From the NCBI GenBank assembly GCA_017450695.1, contig JAFSTA010000078.1, positions 1-37,921 on the forward strand: 37,921 nucleotides of DNA, given 5' to 3'. The notes beneath the pieces are model-generated. The model was not told the DNA's origin and made no database searches. It saw only the letters and a program-made list of their open reading frames with translations. The position numbers and the translations under genes were made by a program. This document shows positions 1-7,192 of this stretch, piece by piece; position 1 is the first letter of the stretch, and the number at the start of each line of letters is the position of its first letter. Origin of the DNA: Kiritimatiellia bacterium (lineage in GTDB: Bacteria; Verrucomicrobiota; Kiritimatiellia; RFP12; UBA1067).

Positions 1-262
1 AGTGGCGGCTGGCGCCGCCTAAGTGGGCTTGCGCCCTAAGTGGCGGCTGGCGCCGCCTAAGTGGGCTTGCGCCCTAAGTGGCGGCTGGCGCCGCCTAAGT
101 GAGCTGGCGCCCCTAAGTGGCGGGCTGGCGCCGCCTAAGTGGGCTTGCGCCCTAAGTGGCGGCTGGCGCCGCCTAAGTGGGCTTGCGCCCTAAGTGGCGG
201 GCTGGCGCCGCCTAAGTGGGCTTGCGCCCTAAGTGGCGGGCTGGCGCCGCCTAAGTGGGCTT
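1..262. repeat. Hairpin array A (38/39-bp tandem repeat, 7 copies)
   Basis: Seven near-identical units begin at 1, 39, 77, 116, 155, 193 and 232, so the period is 38 or 39 bp. Each unit holds two small inverted repeats: GGCGGC-TGGC-GCCGCC and GGGC-TTGC-GCCC. Both are separated from their neighbours by the hexamer CTAAGT. The third unit carries a variant second hairpin. The array is cut by the window's left edge, so its full length is unknown. The same hexamer-spaced hairpin design recurs at 4425-4558 and 9857-9964. Open frames through this stretch are repeat-encoded and are not taken as genes. Confidence 0.95.
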
Positions 263-510
263 TCGGAGCGAAGCGCGTATCACACCTAGGCATGCGGAGA
301 ATGGGACGCGCGACATACGCAGCGACATTCCGGCTTTCCGACACGCGCTTGTCGCGTGTCGCACGTCACCGTACCATTTCCTCATGCGGAAAATGGGAGG
401 GTAGCGCCCCGTCGCGACCGCAACGCTGAAAACGTCTTGCCTCTCAGCCTCTCAGCTTACCCGGCTTCACACGCTTACCCGGCTTCTCCCGACAGGGGTA
501 CAATTCCGTA
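263..510. other. Intergenic region with mixed repeat fragments
   Basis: No convincing gene is present. The stretch holds GCGAAGC (a mini-hairpin core) near 269, a perfect 8-bp stem GACACGCG/CGCGTGTC at 340-360, and two fragments resembling the 37-kb satellite (near 294-307 and 384-424). At 440-491 there are CTCAGCCT/CTCAGCTT octamers followed by a doubled CCGGCTT block. The octamers and the CCGGCTT block recur at 31186-31385. Confidence 0.6.
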
Positions 511-539
511 TTGAAGGAAGCTGGGGAAAACGCTATACT
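511..539 (+). promoter_or_regulatory. sigma70-type promoter of trpS-scpAB
   Basis: TTGAAG at 511-516 and TATACT at 534-539 are separated by exactly 17 bp. Transcription would begin near 546, about 20 nt before the trpS start codon. The ribosome binding site AGAGGAG lies at 554-560. Confidence 0.75.
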
Positions 540-565
540 ATTTCTTTTTCGCGAGAGGAGAAAAG

Positions 566-1528
566 ATGAGAATTTTATCCGGTGTGCAGTCTTCCGGAAA
601 ACTGCATTTGGGCAATTATTTCGGCATGATGAAGCAGGCGATCACCCTTCAGGAGAAAGGGGATGCCTATATCTTCATCGCGAACTACCATGCGTTGACG
701 ACCGTCCACAATCCCGATGAGATGCGTGAGAACACGAAGAACGTCGCGCTCGATTTCCTGGCTTGCGGACTCGATCCGGAGAAGTCCGTCTTTTTCCGTC
801 AGAGCGACGTGCCGGAGGTGCAGGAGCTGACGTGGCTGCTGTCGATCGTGACCCCGATGGGATTGATCGAGCGCTGCCACTCCTACAAGGACAAGCTGGC
901 GAAGGGGATTCCCGCCACGCACGGGCTTTTTTCCTACCCGGTGTTGATGGCGGCGGACATCCTGCTCTACCAGTCCGACCTCGTTCCGGTGGGCAAGGAC
1001 CAGAAGCAGCATCTGGAGGTGACGCGCGACATCGCGATCAAGTTCAACAACGAGTTCGGCGAGACCTTCAAGATTCCGGAGCCGTATATTCCGGACGAGG
1101 TGGCGATCGTGCCGGGCATCGACGGACAGAAGATGAGCAAGAGTTACGGGAACACGGTGCAGTTGTTCGGCGACCTGAAAGAGGCGAAGAAGCAGATCAT
1201 GCGGATCGTGACGGACAGCAAGGGGTTGGAGGAGCCGAAGGATCCCGACACCTGCAATGTCTATCTGCTTTACAAGCTCTTCGCTTCGCAGGAGGAACGC
1301 GAGCAGATGGCGGCGAACCTGCGCGCCGGTAACTACGGGTACGGGTCTGCGAAGAAGGAACTGTACGAGAAGTTCGTCGAGACCTTCACCCCGCTCCGCC
1401 AAAAGCGCGAGGAGCTGGAACGGAATCTCGATTACGTGGAAGAGGTCTTGCGCAAGGGCGCGGAACGGGCACGCGCCGCCGCGACGGTGACGCTGGACGC
1501 GGCGCGGCGCGCGACGGGTCTCTGCTAA
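566..1528 (+). CDS. trpS: Tryptophan--tRNA ligase (TrpS)
   Basis: Class I aminoacyl-tRNA synthetase that charges tRNA-Trp with tryptophan in the cytoplasm. The 320-residue length is normal for bacterial TrpRS. The N-terminus reads SGVQSSGKLHLGNYFG, which carries the HIGH-like ATP-binding signature (residues about 5-20). The KMSKS loop is present as GQKMSKSYGN near residue 187. The start ATG at 566 sits 5 nt after AGAGGAG, and a good promoter lies just upstream. The gene heads a compact same-strand run, with scpA starting 39 nt after its stop codon. The C-terminal tail is alanine/arginine-rich (RARAAATVTLDAARRATG) and looks like a normal final helix. Identification rests on the two ATP-site motifs and the overall length. 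Confidence 0.96.
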   Translation: MRILSGVQSSGKLHLGNYFGMMKQAITLQEKGDAYIFIANYHALTTVHNPDEMRENTKNVALDFLACGLDPEKSVFFRQSDVPEVQELTWLLSIVTPMGLIERCHSYKDKLAKGIPATHGLFSYPVLMAADILLYQSDLVPVGKDQKQHLEVTRDIAIKFNNEFGETFKIPEPYIPDEVAIVPGIDGQKMSKSYGNTVQLFGDLKEAKKQIMRIVTDSKGLEEPKDPDTCNVYLLYKLFASQEEREQMAANLRAGNYGYGSAKKELYEKFVETFTPLRQKREELERNLDYVEEVLRKGAERARAAATVTLDAARRATGLC

Positions 1529-1567
1529 GCGGACGTTTTTCAGCCAACCAATCCAACGCGGGACGGT

Positions 1568-2377
1568 ATGGGTCAAGAAGCGTTATTCTCGGAAGATTAC
1601 AAAGTCAATCTGGATGTCTTTGAAGGGCCTCTGGATCTCCTGTTGTACTTGATCCGTCGCGACGAGGTGGATATCTATGATATCCCTATCGAGCGGATTA
1701 CGAAGCAGTACATGGAGTACCTGAAGCTGATGCGCGAACTGAACCTGGATGTCGCAGGCGAGTTCATCGTTATGGCATCCACGCTGATGATGATCAAGAG
1801 CCGGATGTTGCTCCCTGTCGAGCGTCGTGTGGCGGACGACAGCGGCGGCGAGGAGTGGGTTGACCCGCGTCTCGACCTCGTGCGCCAGCTGATCGAGTAC
1901 AAGAAGTTCAAGGACGCCGCCTTGCGTCTCCAGTACTTCGAGGAGAGGCAGGAGAATGCGTTCTCCTTCGGCGGGGACGGTCCCGTCTTCGAGAAGACCG
2001 TTGCGGACGCGGGGCTGGCGCTGGGCGACATCGGGTTGTTCGATCTCCTGACTGCGTTCCAGGAAGTGCTGGCGCGTGCGCCGGAATTCGAAATGGGGCA
2101 GCTCAAGGGATCCGTCTGGACGGTTCCGGACAAGATGCGGATGATTGAGTCCCTCACGCAGGAGCAGGGGCATGTCAGTTTCTCCTCCCTCTTCCATGCG
2201 GAGACGCCGCGCGGGGAAATTATCGTGACCTTCCTTGCCTTGCTGGAGTTGCTGAGGATGCATCGCGTGTTGGTTCAGCAGACGGATTCGTTTCAGGAAA
2301 TCACGATCCTGCCTGGGGAGTTTGAAAACGGGGAGCCGCCACCGCTCGTGACAACGGGAGTAGATTCGTATGGATAA
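1568..2377 (+). CDS. scpA: Segregation and condensation protein A (ScpA kleisin)
   Basis: Kleisin subunit of the bacterial SMC-ScpAB condensin, which compacts and segregates the chromosome. The N-terminus carries the ScpA signature: FEGPLDLLLYLIRRDEVDIYD at about residues 17-37, then a helix ending in FIVMASTLMMIKSRMLLP. This part of ScpA contacts the SMC neck. The C-terminal part (about residues 175-250) looks like the winged helix that binds the SMC head. The 269-residue length is typical. The stop overlaps the scpB start by 8 nt, so the two subunits are probably translationally coupled. No smc gene is in the window. The start ATG at 1568 has only a weak GGGACGG element upstream. Confidence 0.95.
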   Translation: MGQEALFSEDYKVNLDVFEGPLDLLLYLIRRDEVDIYDIPIERITKQYMEYLKLMRELNLDVAGEFIVMASTLMMIKSRMLLPVERRVADDSGGEEWVDPRLDLVRQLIEYKKFKDAALRLQYFEERQENAFSFGGDGPVFEKTVADAGLALGDIGLFDLLTAFQEVLARAPEFEMGQLKGSVWTVPDKMRMIESLTQEQGHVSFSSLFHAETPRGEIIVTFLALLELLRMHRVLVQQTDSFQEITILPGEFENGEPPPLVTTGVDSYG

Positions 2378-3209
2378 TGAAATCAAGATGCCGATGGCGA
2401 AAAGCTTACAGCAGGTCATCGGTTCGCTGCTGTTCGCCTCCGACCATCCGTTGACCGCGGAGGAGATTCGCGCCTGCCTCAAGAACGTGGCGAAGGAAAG
2501 CAAGGAACGGGGCGAGGAGGACGAGACCGTCCAGCTTTTCGCGAATCAGCCTTTGCGCGAGGTGAAGGATGCGATCGGGGACATCCAGAAGGAACTGGCC
2601 CGGCTGGACTTGGGATTCGAGCTGGTCGAGACGAGCGCCGGTTTCCATTTCCAATCGCAGCCCGCCGGTGGACGCTGGGTGCGTAACCTGTTGAAGATGG
2701 ATCGCCCGAACCGCCTTTCCCATCCTGCGTTGGAGACGCTGGCGATTATCGCCTACCGGCAGCCGATTGCGAAGTCGGAGATTGAGGGAATCCGTGGTGT
2801 GGATGCCGGACATATCGTGAAATCGCTGATGGAACTTCACCTCATCCGCATCGTCGGGCGCAGCGAACTGCCCGGCCGCCCCTTCCTCTATGGTACAACC
2901 ACGACCTTCCTGGATCATTTCGGGTTGAGTACGCTCAAGGAGCTGAACGAACTGGACCCGACCCTCCAGCGCTCCAAGCCCTCCGAACGGAAGGCGGCAC
3001 ACACGAAGAAGAAAAAGGAGGAAACGGCATCCGACGCGCCTGTTCAGATGGAGTTGACGGAAGGGCAGGGGAAACCCGTGCAGAAACCCGACGGGAAGCC
3101 GCAGGCGAATCCGGACACGGAGGGGATTCGAGAGGTTTTGGGCAACGGGAAGGATGTCGGCTCCGAAGAATCTGTTTTTGAGGAAACAAAGGACGGGGAG
3201 GAGTCTTGA
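2370..3209 (+). CDS. scpB: Segregation and condensation protein B (ScpB)
   Basis: Partner of ScpA in the SMC condensin. Two winged-helix segments are recognisable: LQQVIGSLLFASDHPLTAEE near residues 14-33, and the ScpB hallmark ALETLAIIAYRQPIAKSEIE near residues 124-143, followed by VKSLMELHLIRIVGRSELPG. After the folded part (about residue 195) there is a roughly 80-residue charged, low-complexity tail (KKKKEE, then Gln/Gly/Glu-rich). The tail makes this ScpB longer than many (279 aa). The start ATG at 2370 lies inside the scpA end. The stop TGA at 3207-3209 shares its last base with the ATG of the next gene. Confidence 0.95.
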   Translation: MDNEIKMPMAKSLQQVIGSLLFASDHPLTAEEIRACLKNVAKESKERGEEDETVQLFANQPLREVKDAIGDIQKELARLDLGFELVETSAGFHFQSQPAGGRWVRNLLKMDRPNRLSHPALETLAIIAYRQPIAKSEIEGIRGVDAGHIVKSLMELHLIRIVGRSELPGRPFLYGTTTTFLDHFGLSTLKELNELDPTLQRSKPSERKAAHTKKKKEETASDAPVQMELTEGQGKPVQKPDGKPQANPDTEGIREVLGNGKDVGSEESVFEETKDGEES

Positions 3210-4420
3210 TGCGCATACCGCTGGCTTGGATGTTGTGCTGCCTGATTGGATGGTCGGTTTCCGCCCGGACGGTGAATGTCCGGGACGCGGGGGCGAAGGG
3301 CGACGGCGTGACGGACGATTCCGCCGCGATCCAGTCCGTTCTGGACAGCAAGGCGCGGCCGCTCGACGTGTGGATTCCGGATGGCGACTACCGGATCGTC
3401 CAGACGCTCAAGGTCTCCTCCGACACGACAATCCGTGCCGCCGCGCACGCCCGCCTGTTCCTCTGCGGGGAGACACGGCACAAGCGCGGCGATTTCCTGC
3501 TGGACAATGCCGACCACGAACAGGGAAATGCGAACATTACCATTGAGGGCGGCATCTGGGACGGGAACAACCAGGGACGGCTGAACAAAAAGGAGAGCGA
3601 CATCTTCAAGCCCGACGCCTGGTCCGGCACTACGATGAACTTCCGCAATGTCCGGAAACTGAAACTGCGCGACATGACCCTGGCGAACTCTGTCACCTAC
3701 AACATCCGCATGTGCCAGCTGTACGATTTCGAGATTCGCGACATCCGTTTTTTCAGCGAGCGCAAGGCGTATAACCAGGACGGGCTGCACTTCAACGGAT
3801 TCGTCTTCAACGGCGTGGTGGAGAATATCCGCGCCGTTTCCAAGGGGCAGACGAACGATGACCTGCTCGCGCTGAACGCGGATGACTCCATGGCGCGGCT
3901 GGAGAACTTCGGCATGACCTGCGGTCCGATCGAGAACATCGTCTTCCGCAACATCTTCGCGGAGGATTGCCATACGGCCGTCCGTTTCCTCAGCGTGATC
4001 TCCCCGATCCGGAATATCCGCATCGAGAACCTCACGGCGGGAATCCGCTGCTACAGCATCAACGCGGACGGGGCGCGCTATTGCCGCACCCCGCTCTTCC
4101 GCGACGAGGAACGACCGCAGGGCGTCGGCCTTCTGGAGAACATCGTGATCGACGGGTTCACAACCTGGACGACGAAGAAAGACCGGAACCCGCTGATCTG
4201 CCTGGAGACGAACCTGCGCGGTTGTACGCTGAAAAACATGACGCGAGACCTGGCCAAGGATGCCGCTCCCGACCGCGACTTCCTGCAGATCCGCAAGACC
4301 GCCGGAGTCCGCCTGTCTGGAACCGACGCGAAGGGAAACGCACAGCAGTGCGAGATCGGCGAACGGGAAAACCGTGTCTTCCACGAAGCTTTCAGCGACC
4401 TGATCCTGAACGGACGCTAG
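3209..4420 (+). CDS. Secreted pectate-lyase/GH28-like beta-helix protein
   Basis: Predicted exported right-handed beta-helix enzyme or polysaccharide-binding protein of 403 residues. A Sec signal peptide (MRIPLAWMLCCLIGWSVSA) is followed at once by VNVRDAGAKGDGVTDDSAAI, the start of the Pectate_lyase_3 family fold. Repeating N-I-x-I/F strand motifs continue to the end. NQDG (about residue 189) and NDDLLAL (about 215) resemble the NTDG and DD catalytic motifs of GH28 polygalacturonases. The GHG and RIK motifs of that family are not obvious, so the substrate is unknown. The ATG at 3209 overlaps the scpB stop as TGATG, with GGGGAGGAG just upstream at 3195-3203. That start is preferred over an in-frame TTG one codon earlier. 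Coupling of a secreted enzyme to scpB is unexpected. Confidence 0.8.
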   Translation: MRIPLAWMLCCLIGWSVSARTVNVRDAGAKGDGVTDDSAAIQSVLDSKARPLDVWIPDGDYRIVQTLKVSSDTTIRAAAHARLFLCGETRHKRGDFLLDNADHEQGNANITIEGGIWDGNNQGRLNKKESDIFKPDAWSGTTMNFRNVRKLKLRDMTLANSVTYNIRMCQLYDFEIRDIRFFSERKAYNQDGLHFNGFVFNGVVENIRAVSKGQTNDDLLALNADDSMARLENFGMTCGPIENIVFRNIFAEDCHTAVRFLSVISPIRNIRIENLTAGIRCYSINADGARYCRTPLFRDEERPQGVGLLENIVIDGFTTWTTKKDRNPLICLETNLRGCTLKNMTRDLAKDAAPDRDFLQIRKTAGVRLSGTDAKGNAQQCEIGERENRVFHEAFSDLILNGR

Positions 4421-4424
4421 ATTC

Positions 4425-4558
4425 ATTTAGGCGGTGCCAGCCGCAAGCCCTTGCAGGGGTTAAGTGCACTTCGTGCTAAGTGTCGCTTCGCTCCTAAATG
4501 CCCCTGCGGGGCTAAGTCACTTAGGGCGTAGCCCACTTAGGACCGAAGGTCCATTTAG
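4425..4558. repeat. Hairpin array B (hexamer-spaced mini-hairpins, orientation switch)
   Basis: The array fills the gap between two convergent genes. Units are short perfect inverted repeats separated by CTAAGT-type hexamers (TTAAGT 4460, CTAAGT 4476, CTAAAT 4494, CTAAGT 4512). After 4518 the spacer flips to ACTTAG (4519 and 4535) and ATTTAG (4553). Stems include GCAC/GTGC with loop TTC, CCCC/GGGG with loop TGC, GGGC/GCCC with loop GTA, and GGACC/GGTCC with loop GAA. One ATTTAG at 4425, next to GCGG/CCGC, breaks the otherwise simple symmetry. The last 40 bp (4519-4558) match array C at 9925-9964 with three differences. Confidence 0.9.
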
Positions 4559-4568
4559 CTGCATCTTC

Positions 4569-5000
4569 TCATCCATTCCATGCGGCGCGGATTCTGCGGG
4601 CCAGTTCGACGATGTCGATTTTCCAGTCGCCGTCTTCTTTCTTCAACGGCACATGCACGGTCACTTCCTCGTCGCGGTCCGCTTGCGACACGTGAACGGT
4701 CACGGTGGCGGCATCCTCCTGTTCAATGGATTCCGACTCGATCTCATACGCGACTTTCTGCAGCCGGATGCGGAACGCCGTGTCCGTGCGGATCTGGAAG
4801 AAATACTGCGTTTTCAGGTCGGAGACGAGCTTCCGCGAATCCGCGTCGCTTCGGAAGTTTTTCTCGATGCCGGAAAGATCCTCTTGCAGAACCGCGTCGG
4901 CGGCCCGCTTGACCACGCGGGAGGGAGACGGGCCTCCGCATCCCGACAACAAGACGGACAGAACGAGCAGAGAAACGAGGCGAACAGAGACACGTAACAT
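4569..5000 (-). CDS. Small predicted lipoprotein
   Basis: A 143-residue lipoprotein. The N-terminus is MLRVSVRLVSLLVLSVLLSGC, a signal peptide with lipobox LLSGC, lipidated at Cys21. The mature part begins with helices (SRVVKRAADAVLQEDLSGIE) and ends in antiparallel strands with WKIDIVELARRI. This layout recalls small NTF2-like/DUF4878 lipoproteins, but the similarity is weak and no function can be assigned. The start ATG at 4998-5000 has AGGAG at 5009-5013. A longer in-frame start 12 codons upstream would overlap the upstream terminator and is rejected. The gene lies downstream of tkt on the same strand, separated by an intrinsic terminator that ends next to its ribosome binding site. Confidence 0.75.
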   Translation of the reverse strand: MLRVSVRLVSLLVLSVLLSGCGGPSPSRVVKRAADAVLQEDLSGIEKNFRSDADSRKLVSDLKTQYFFQIRTDTAFRIRLQKVAYEIESESIEQEDAATVTVHVSQADRDEEVTVHVPLKKEDGDWKIDIVELARRIRAAWNG

Positions 5001-5014
5001 GGCGAAGACTCCTG

Positions 5015-5048
5015 AAAAAACTGGCGGCAGCCCCACTCGTGGAGCTGC
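5015..5048 (-). terminator. Intrinsic terminator of tkt
   Basis: On the minus strand a 10-bp stem (GGCAGCTCCA with TGGGGCTGCC, one T-G wobble) closes a CGAG loop. It is followed by GCCAG and six T residues (5020-5015). A second hairpin, GGCGCG-TTTT-CGCGCC, lies at 5067-5082. The T run ends 1-2 nt before the AGGAG of the lipoprotein gene. Confidence 0.85.
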
Positions 5049-5095
5049 CGTCCGTGATTCTGCGTCGGCGCGAAAACGCGCCGGATGGGGTTTTC

Positions 5096-7111
5096 TTACT
5101 TCCGGAAAAGCTCACGCGCTTTCGCGACGACATGCTCCGGCGTGAAACCGAACTTCTCCGCAAGTTTCTTATAAGGTCCGGACTCTCCGAAGTGGTCGAG
5201 CGTGATGAACGCGGTGGCGCGGCAGTTGTCGAGGAACTTTTCCCAGCCGAACGACGAACCCGCTTCAATCACCATGCGGCGGTTGCAGTTGACGTCGATC
5301 ACGCGGTCGCGGTATCCCTGGTTCTGCTTGGCGAACAATTCCCAGCTCGGCATGGAGACGACGCGGACATTCTTGTCCGGCATCATCCGCGCGGCTTCAA
5401 GCGCGAGGGAGACCTCGGAACCGGTCGCGATCATGATCAGATCCGGCGTACTCGCCACGTCACGCGACTGCCACAGGATGTAGGCGCCCTTCTCCAGATT
5501 CGCCGCCGAAGGGGAGTGTTCCCGGTCGATGACCGGAAGTCCCTGGCGGGTCAGCAGAATCGCCGTCGGCCCCTTCTTGTTCTTCAGCGCGGCAATCCAC
5601 GCCGCGCCGGTTTCCGTTGCCTCCGCCGGACGAATCACCGTCAGGTTGGGCATACAGCGCAGGGAGGCGAGCTGTTCGACCGGCTCGTGCGTCGGCCCGT
5701 CCTCACCCACATAGAAGCTGTCGTGGGAGAAGACGAAGATGACGGGGAGTTTCATCATGCAGGCGAGACGCAACGCGGGACGGCAATAGTCGCTGAACAC
5801 GAAGAAGGTGCCGCCGAAGATGCGGAACCCGCCGTGGGCGGCAATGCCGTTCATCACGCAGGACATGCAGAGTTCGCGGATGCCGAAGTGGAAATTGCGC
5901 CCGGCAAACTGGTTCGCCGCGATGTCGCCCATCTCCTTAAGGTAGGTCTTGTTCGACGGCGCGAGGTCGGCGGAGCCGCCGACGAGTTGCGGCAGCGACT
6001 TGGCGAGCGCGTTCAGCACCGTACCGGAGGCGGCGCGGGTGGCGACGGGCTTTGCGGGGTCGAACGCCGGAAGCAGCTCGTAGATGTTCTCCGGGATCAC
6101 ATCATTCTGACAGGCGTTCCACTGTTGGGCGAGGGCGGGGTTGGCGGCCTGCCATTCCTTCAGGTAGCGGCGCCACTTGTTCGCGATCCGCTTGCCCTTG
6201 GCGGCACGCTCCGCGAACGCGGCGCGGACCTCCTCCGGCACGTAGAACGGTTCGGCGGGCAGACCGAGAGCCTGCTTCGTCAAGGCGACCTCCTCCTCTC
6301 CGAGGGGCGCGCCGTGGACGTCGGCGGTGTCGTGCTTGTTCGGGGATCCCTGACCGATGTGCGTGTGGCAGATAATCAGGACCGGCTTGCCGGTCAGCTT
6401 CATCGCCTTCTTGATCGCCTTGTCGATCTGCTCGAAGTCATGGCCGTCGATTTCCAGCACATGCCAGTCGTAAGCCTTGAAACGCAGTTTCGGATCGTCG
6501 TGCATCGAGAGGTCTGTGCTGCCCTCGATCGTGATCCGGTTGCTGTCGTAGAAAACGACCAGCTTGTCGAGCTGAAGGTGTCCGGCGAGGGAGCAAGCCT
6601 CGTGGCTGACGCCCTCCTCCATGTCGCCGTCGCCGCAGAACACCCAGGTACGGTGATCCACGAGCGGCTGCTGCCCCTCCACATTGAACCGTGCGGCGAG
6701 CATCCGTTCGGCGGCGGCCATACCGACGGCGGCGGCGAGTCCCTGCCCGAGCGGGCCGGTCGTGATATCCACGCCGGGGGTGTGGCCGTATTCCGGATGG
6801 CCGGCGGTCAAGCTGCCGACCTGGCGGAAGTTCTTGAGGTCGTCCAGCGAGACGCCGTACCCCATCAGGTGCAGGATCGCGTAGAGGAGCATGGAACCGT
6901 GTCCGCCGCTCAGCACGAAGCGGTCCCGGTCCTCCCATTTCGGATTCGTGGAATCGACCTTCAGGTATTTCAGCCACAGAACGGCGGCGATATCCGCCAG
7001 CCCCATCGGCGCACCGGGATGGCCGGAGTTCGCGGCCTGAACGCCGTCGATCGCCAATCCGCGGATCGTGTTCGCGGCCAATGAAATCACATCGTCGTTT
7101 GCCTTAATCAT
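5096..7111 (-). CDS. tkt: Transketolase
   Basis: Thiamine-diphosphate enzyme of the non-oxidative pentose phosphate pathway. It moves two-carbon ketol units between sugar phosphates in the cytoplasm. Visible signatures are SGHPGAPMGLADIA (about residues 29-42), GPLGQGLA (about 119) and the ThDP/metal motif GDGDMEEG (about 158). In the pyrimidine-binding domain there is FHFGIRELCMS (about 406), with the Glu that activates the cofactor. The third domain begins near residue 540. At 671 residues it is full length. ATG at 7111 has AAAGGA upstream. It follows infC after an intrinsic terminator, so it may be transcribed partly by read-through or from its own undetected promoter. Confidence 0.97.
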   Translation of the reverse strand: MIKANDDVISLAANTIRGLAIDGVQAANSGHPGAPMGLADIAAVLWLKYLKVDSTNPKWEDRDRFVLSGGHGSMLLYAILHLMGYGVSLDDLKNFRQVGSLTAGHPEYGHTPGVDITTGPLGQGLAAAVGMAAAERMLAARFNVEGQQPLVDHRTWVFCGDGDMEEGVSHEACSLAGHLQLDKLVVFYDSNRITIEGSTDLSMHDDPKLRFKAYDWHVLEIDGHDFEQIDKAIKKAMKLTGKPVLIICHTHIGQGSPNKHDTADVHGAPLGEEEVALTKQALGLPAEPFYVPEEVRAAFAERAAKGKRIANKWRRYLKEWQAANPALAQQWNACQNDVIPENIYELLPAFDPAKPVATRAASGTVLNALAKSLPQLVGGSADLAPSNKTYLKEMGDIAANQFAGRNFHFGIRELCMSCVMNGIAAHGGFRIFGGTFFVFSDYCRPALRLACMMKLPVIFVFSHDSFYVGEDGPTHEPVEQLASLRCMPNLTVIRPAEATETGAAWIAALKNKKGPTAILLTRQGLPVIDREHSPSAANLEKGAYILWQSRDVASTPDLIMIATGSEVSLALEAARMMPDKNVRVVSMPSWELFAKQNQGYRDRVIDVNCNRRMVIEAGSSFGWEKFLDNCRATAFITLDHFGESGPYKKLAEKFGFTPEHVVAKARELFRK

Positions 7112-7130
7112 AGTGCAGAGTCCTTTCGAT

Positions 7131-7161
7131 AAAAAACGCGCACGCCTTGCACGGCGGCGCG
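7131..7161 (-). terminator. Intrinsic terminator after infC
   Basis: Minus strand: CGCGC-CGCC, loop GTGCAA, GGCG-T-GCGCG (9 bp with one bulged T), followed immediately by TTTTTT (7136-7131). An extra perfect 9-bp hairpin, GCGGGAAAG/CTTTCCCGC, lies between the infC stop and this terminator at 7166-7187. Confidence 0.8.
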
Positions 7162-7192
7162 GTTTGCGGGAAAGCTGCCTTTCCCGCGTTGG

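Noticed and set aside
1-262. CRISPR array
   Set aside because: Repeats are separated by no unique spacers. The variable parts are self-complementary hairpins, and no cas genes are in the window.
139-429. 96-codon open frame over array A
   Set aside because: The peptide is a direct translation of the tandem repeat (WACALSGGLAPPK units). There is no ribosome site or signal.
5039-7084. 681-codon plus-strand open frame
   Set aside because: It lies entirely antisense to tkt, whose protein is unmistakable. The frame is open because of GC-rich third positions, and its translation is Arg/Gly/Leu-rich without domain features.
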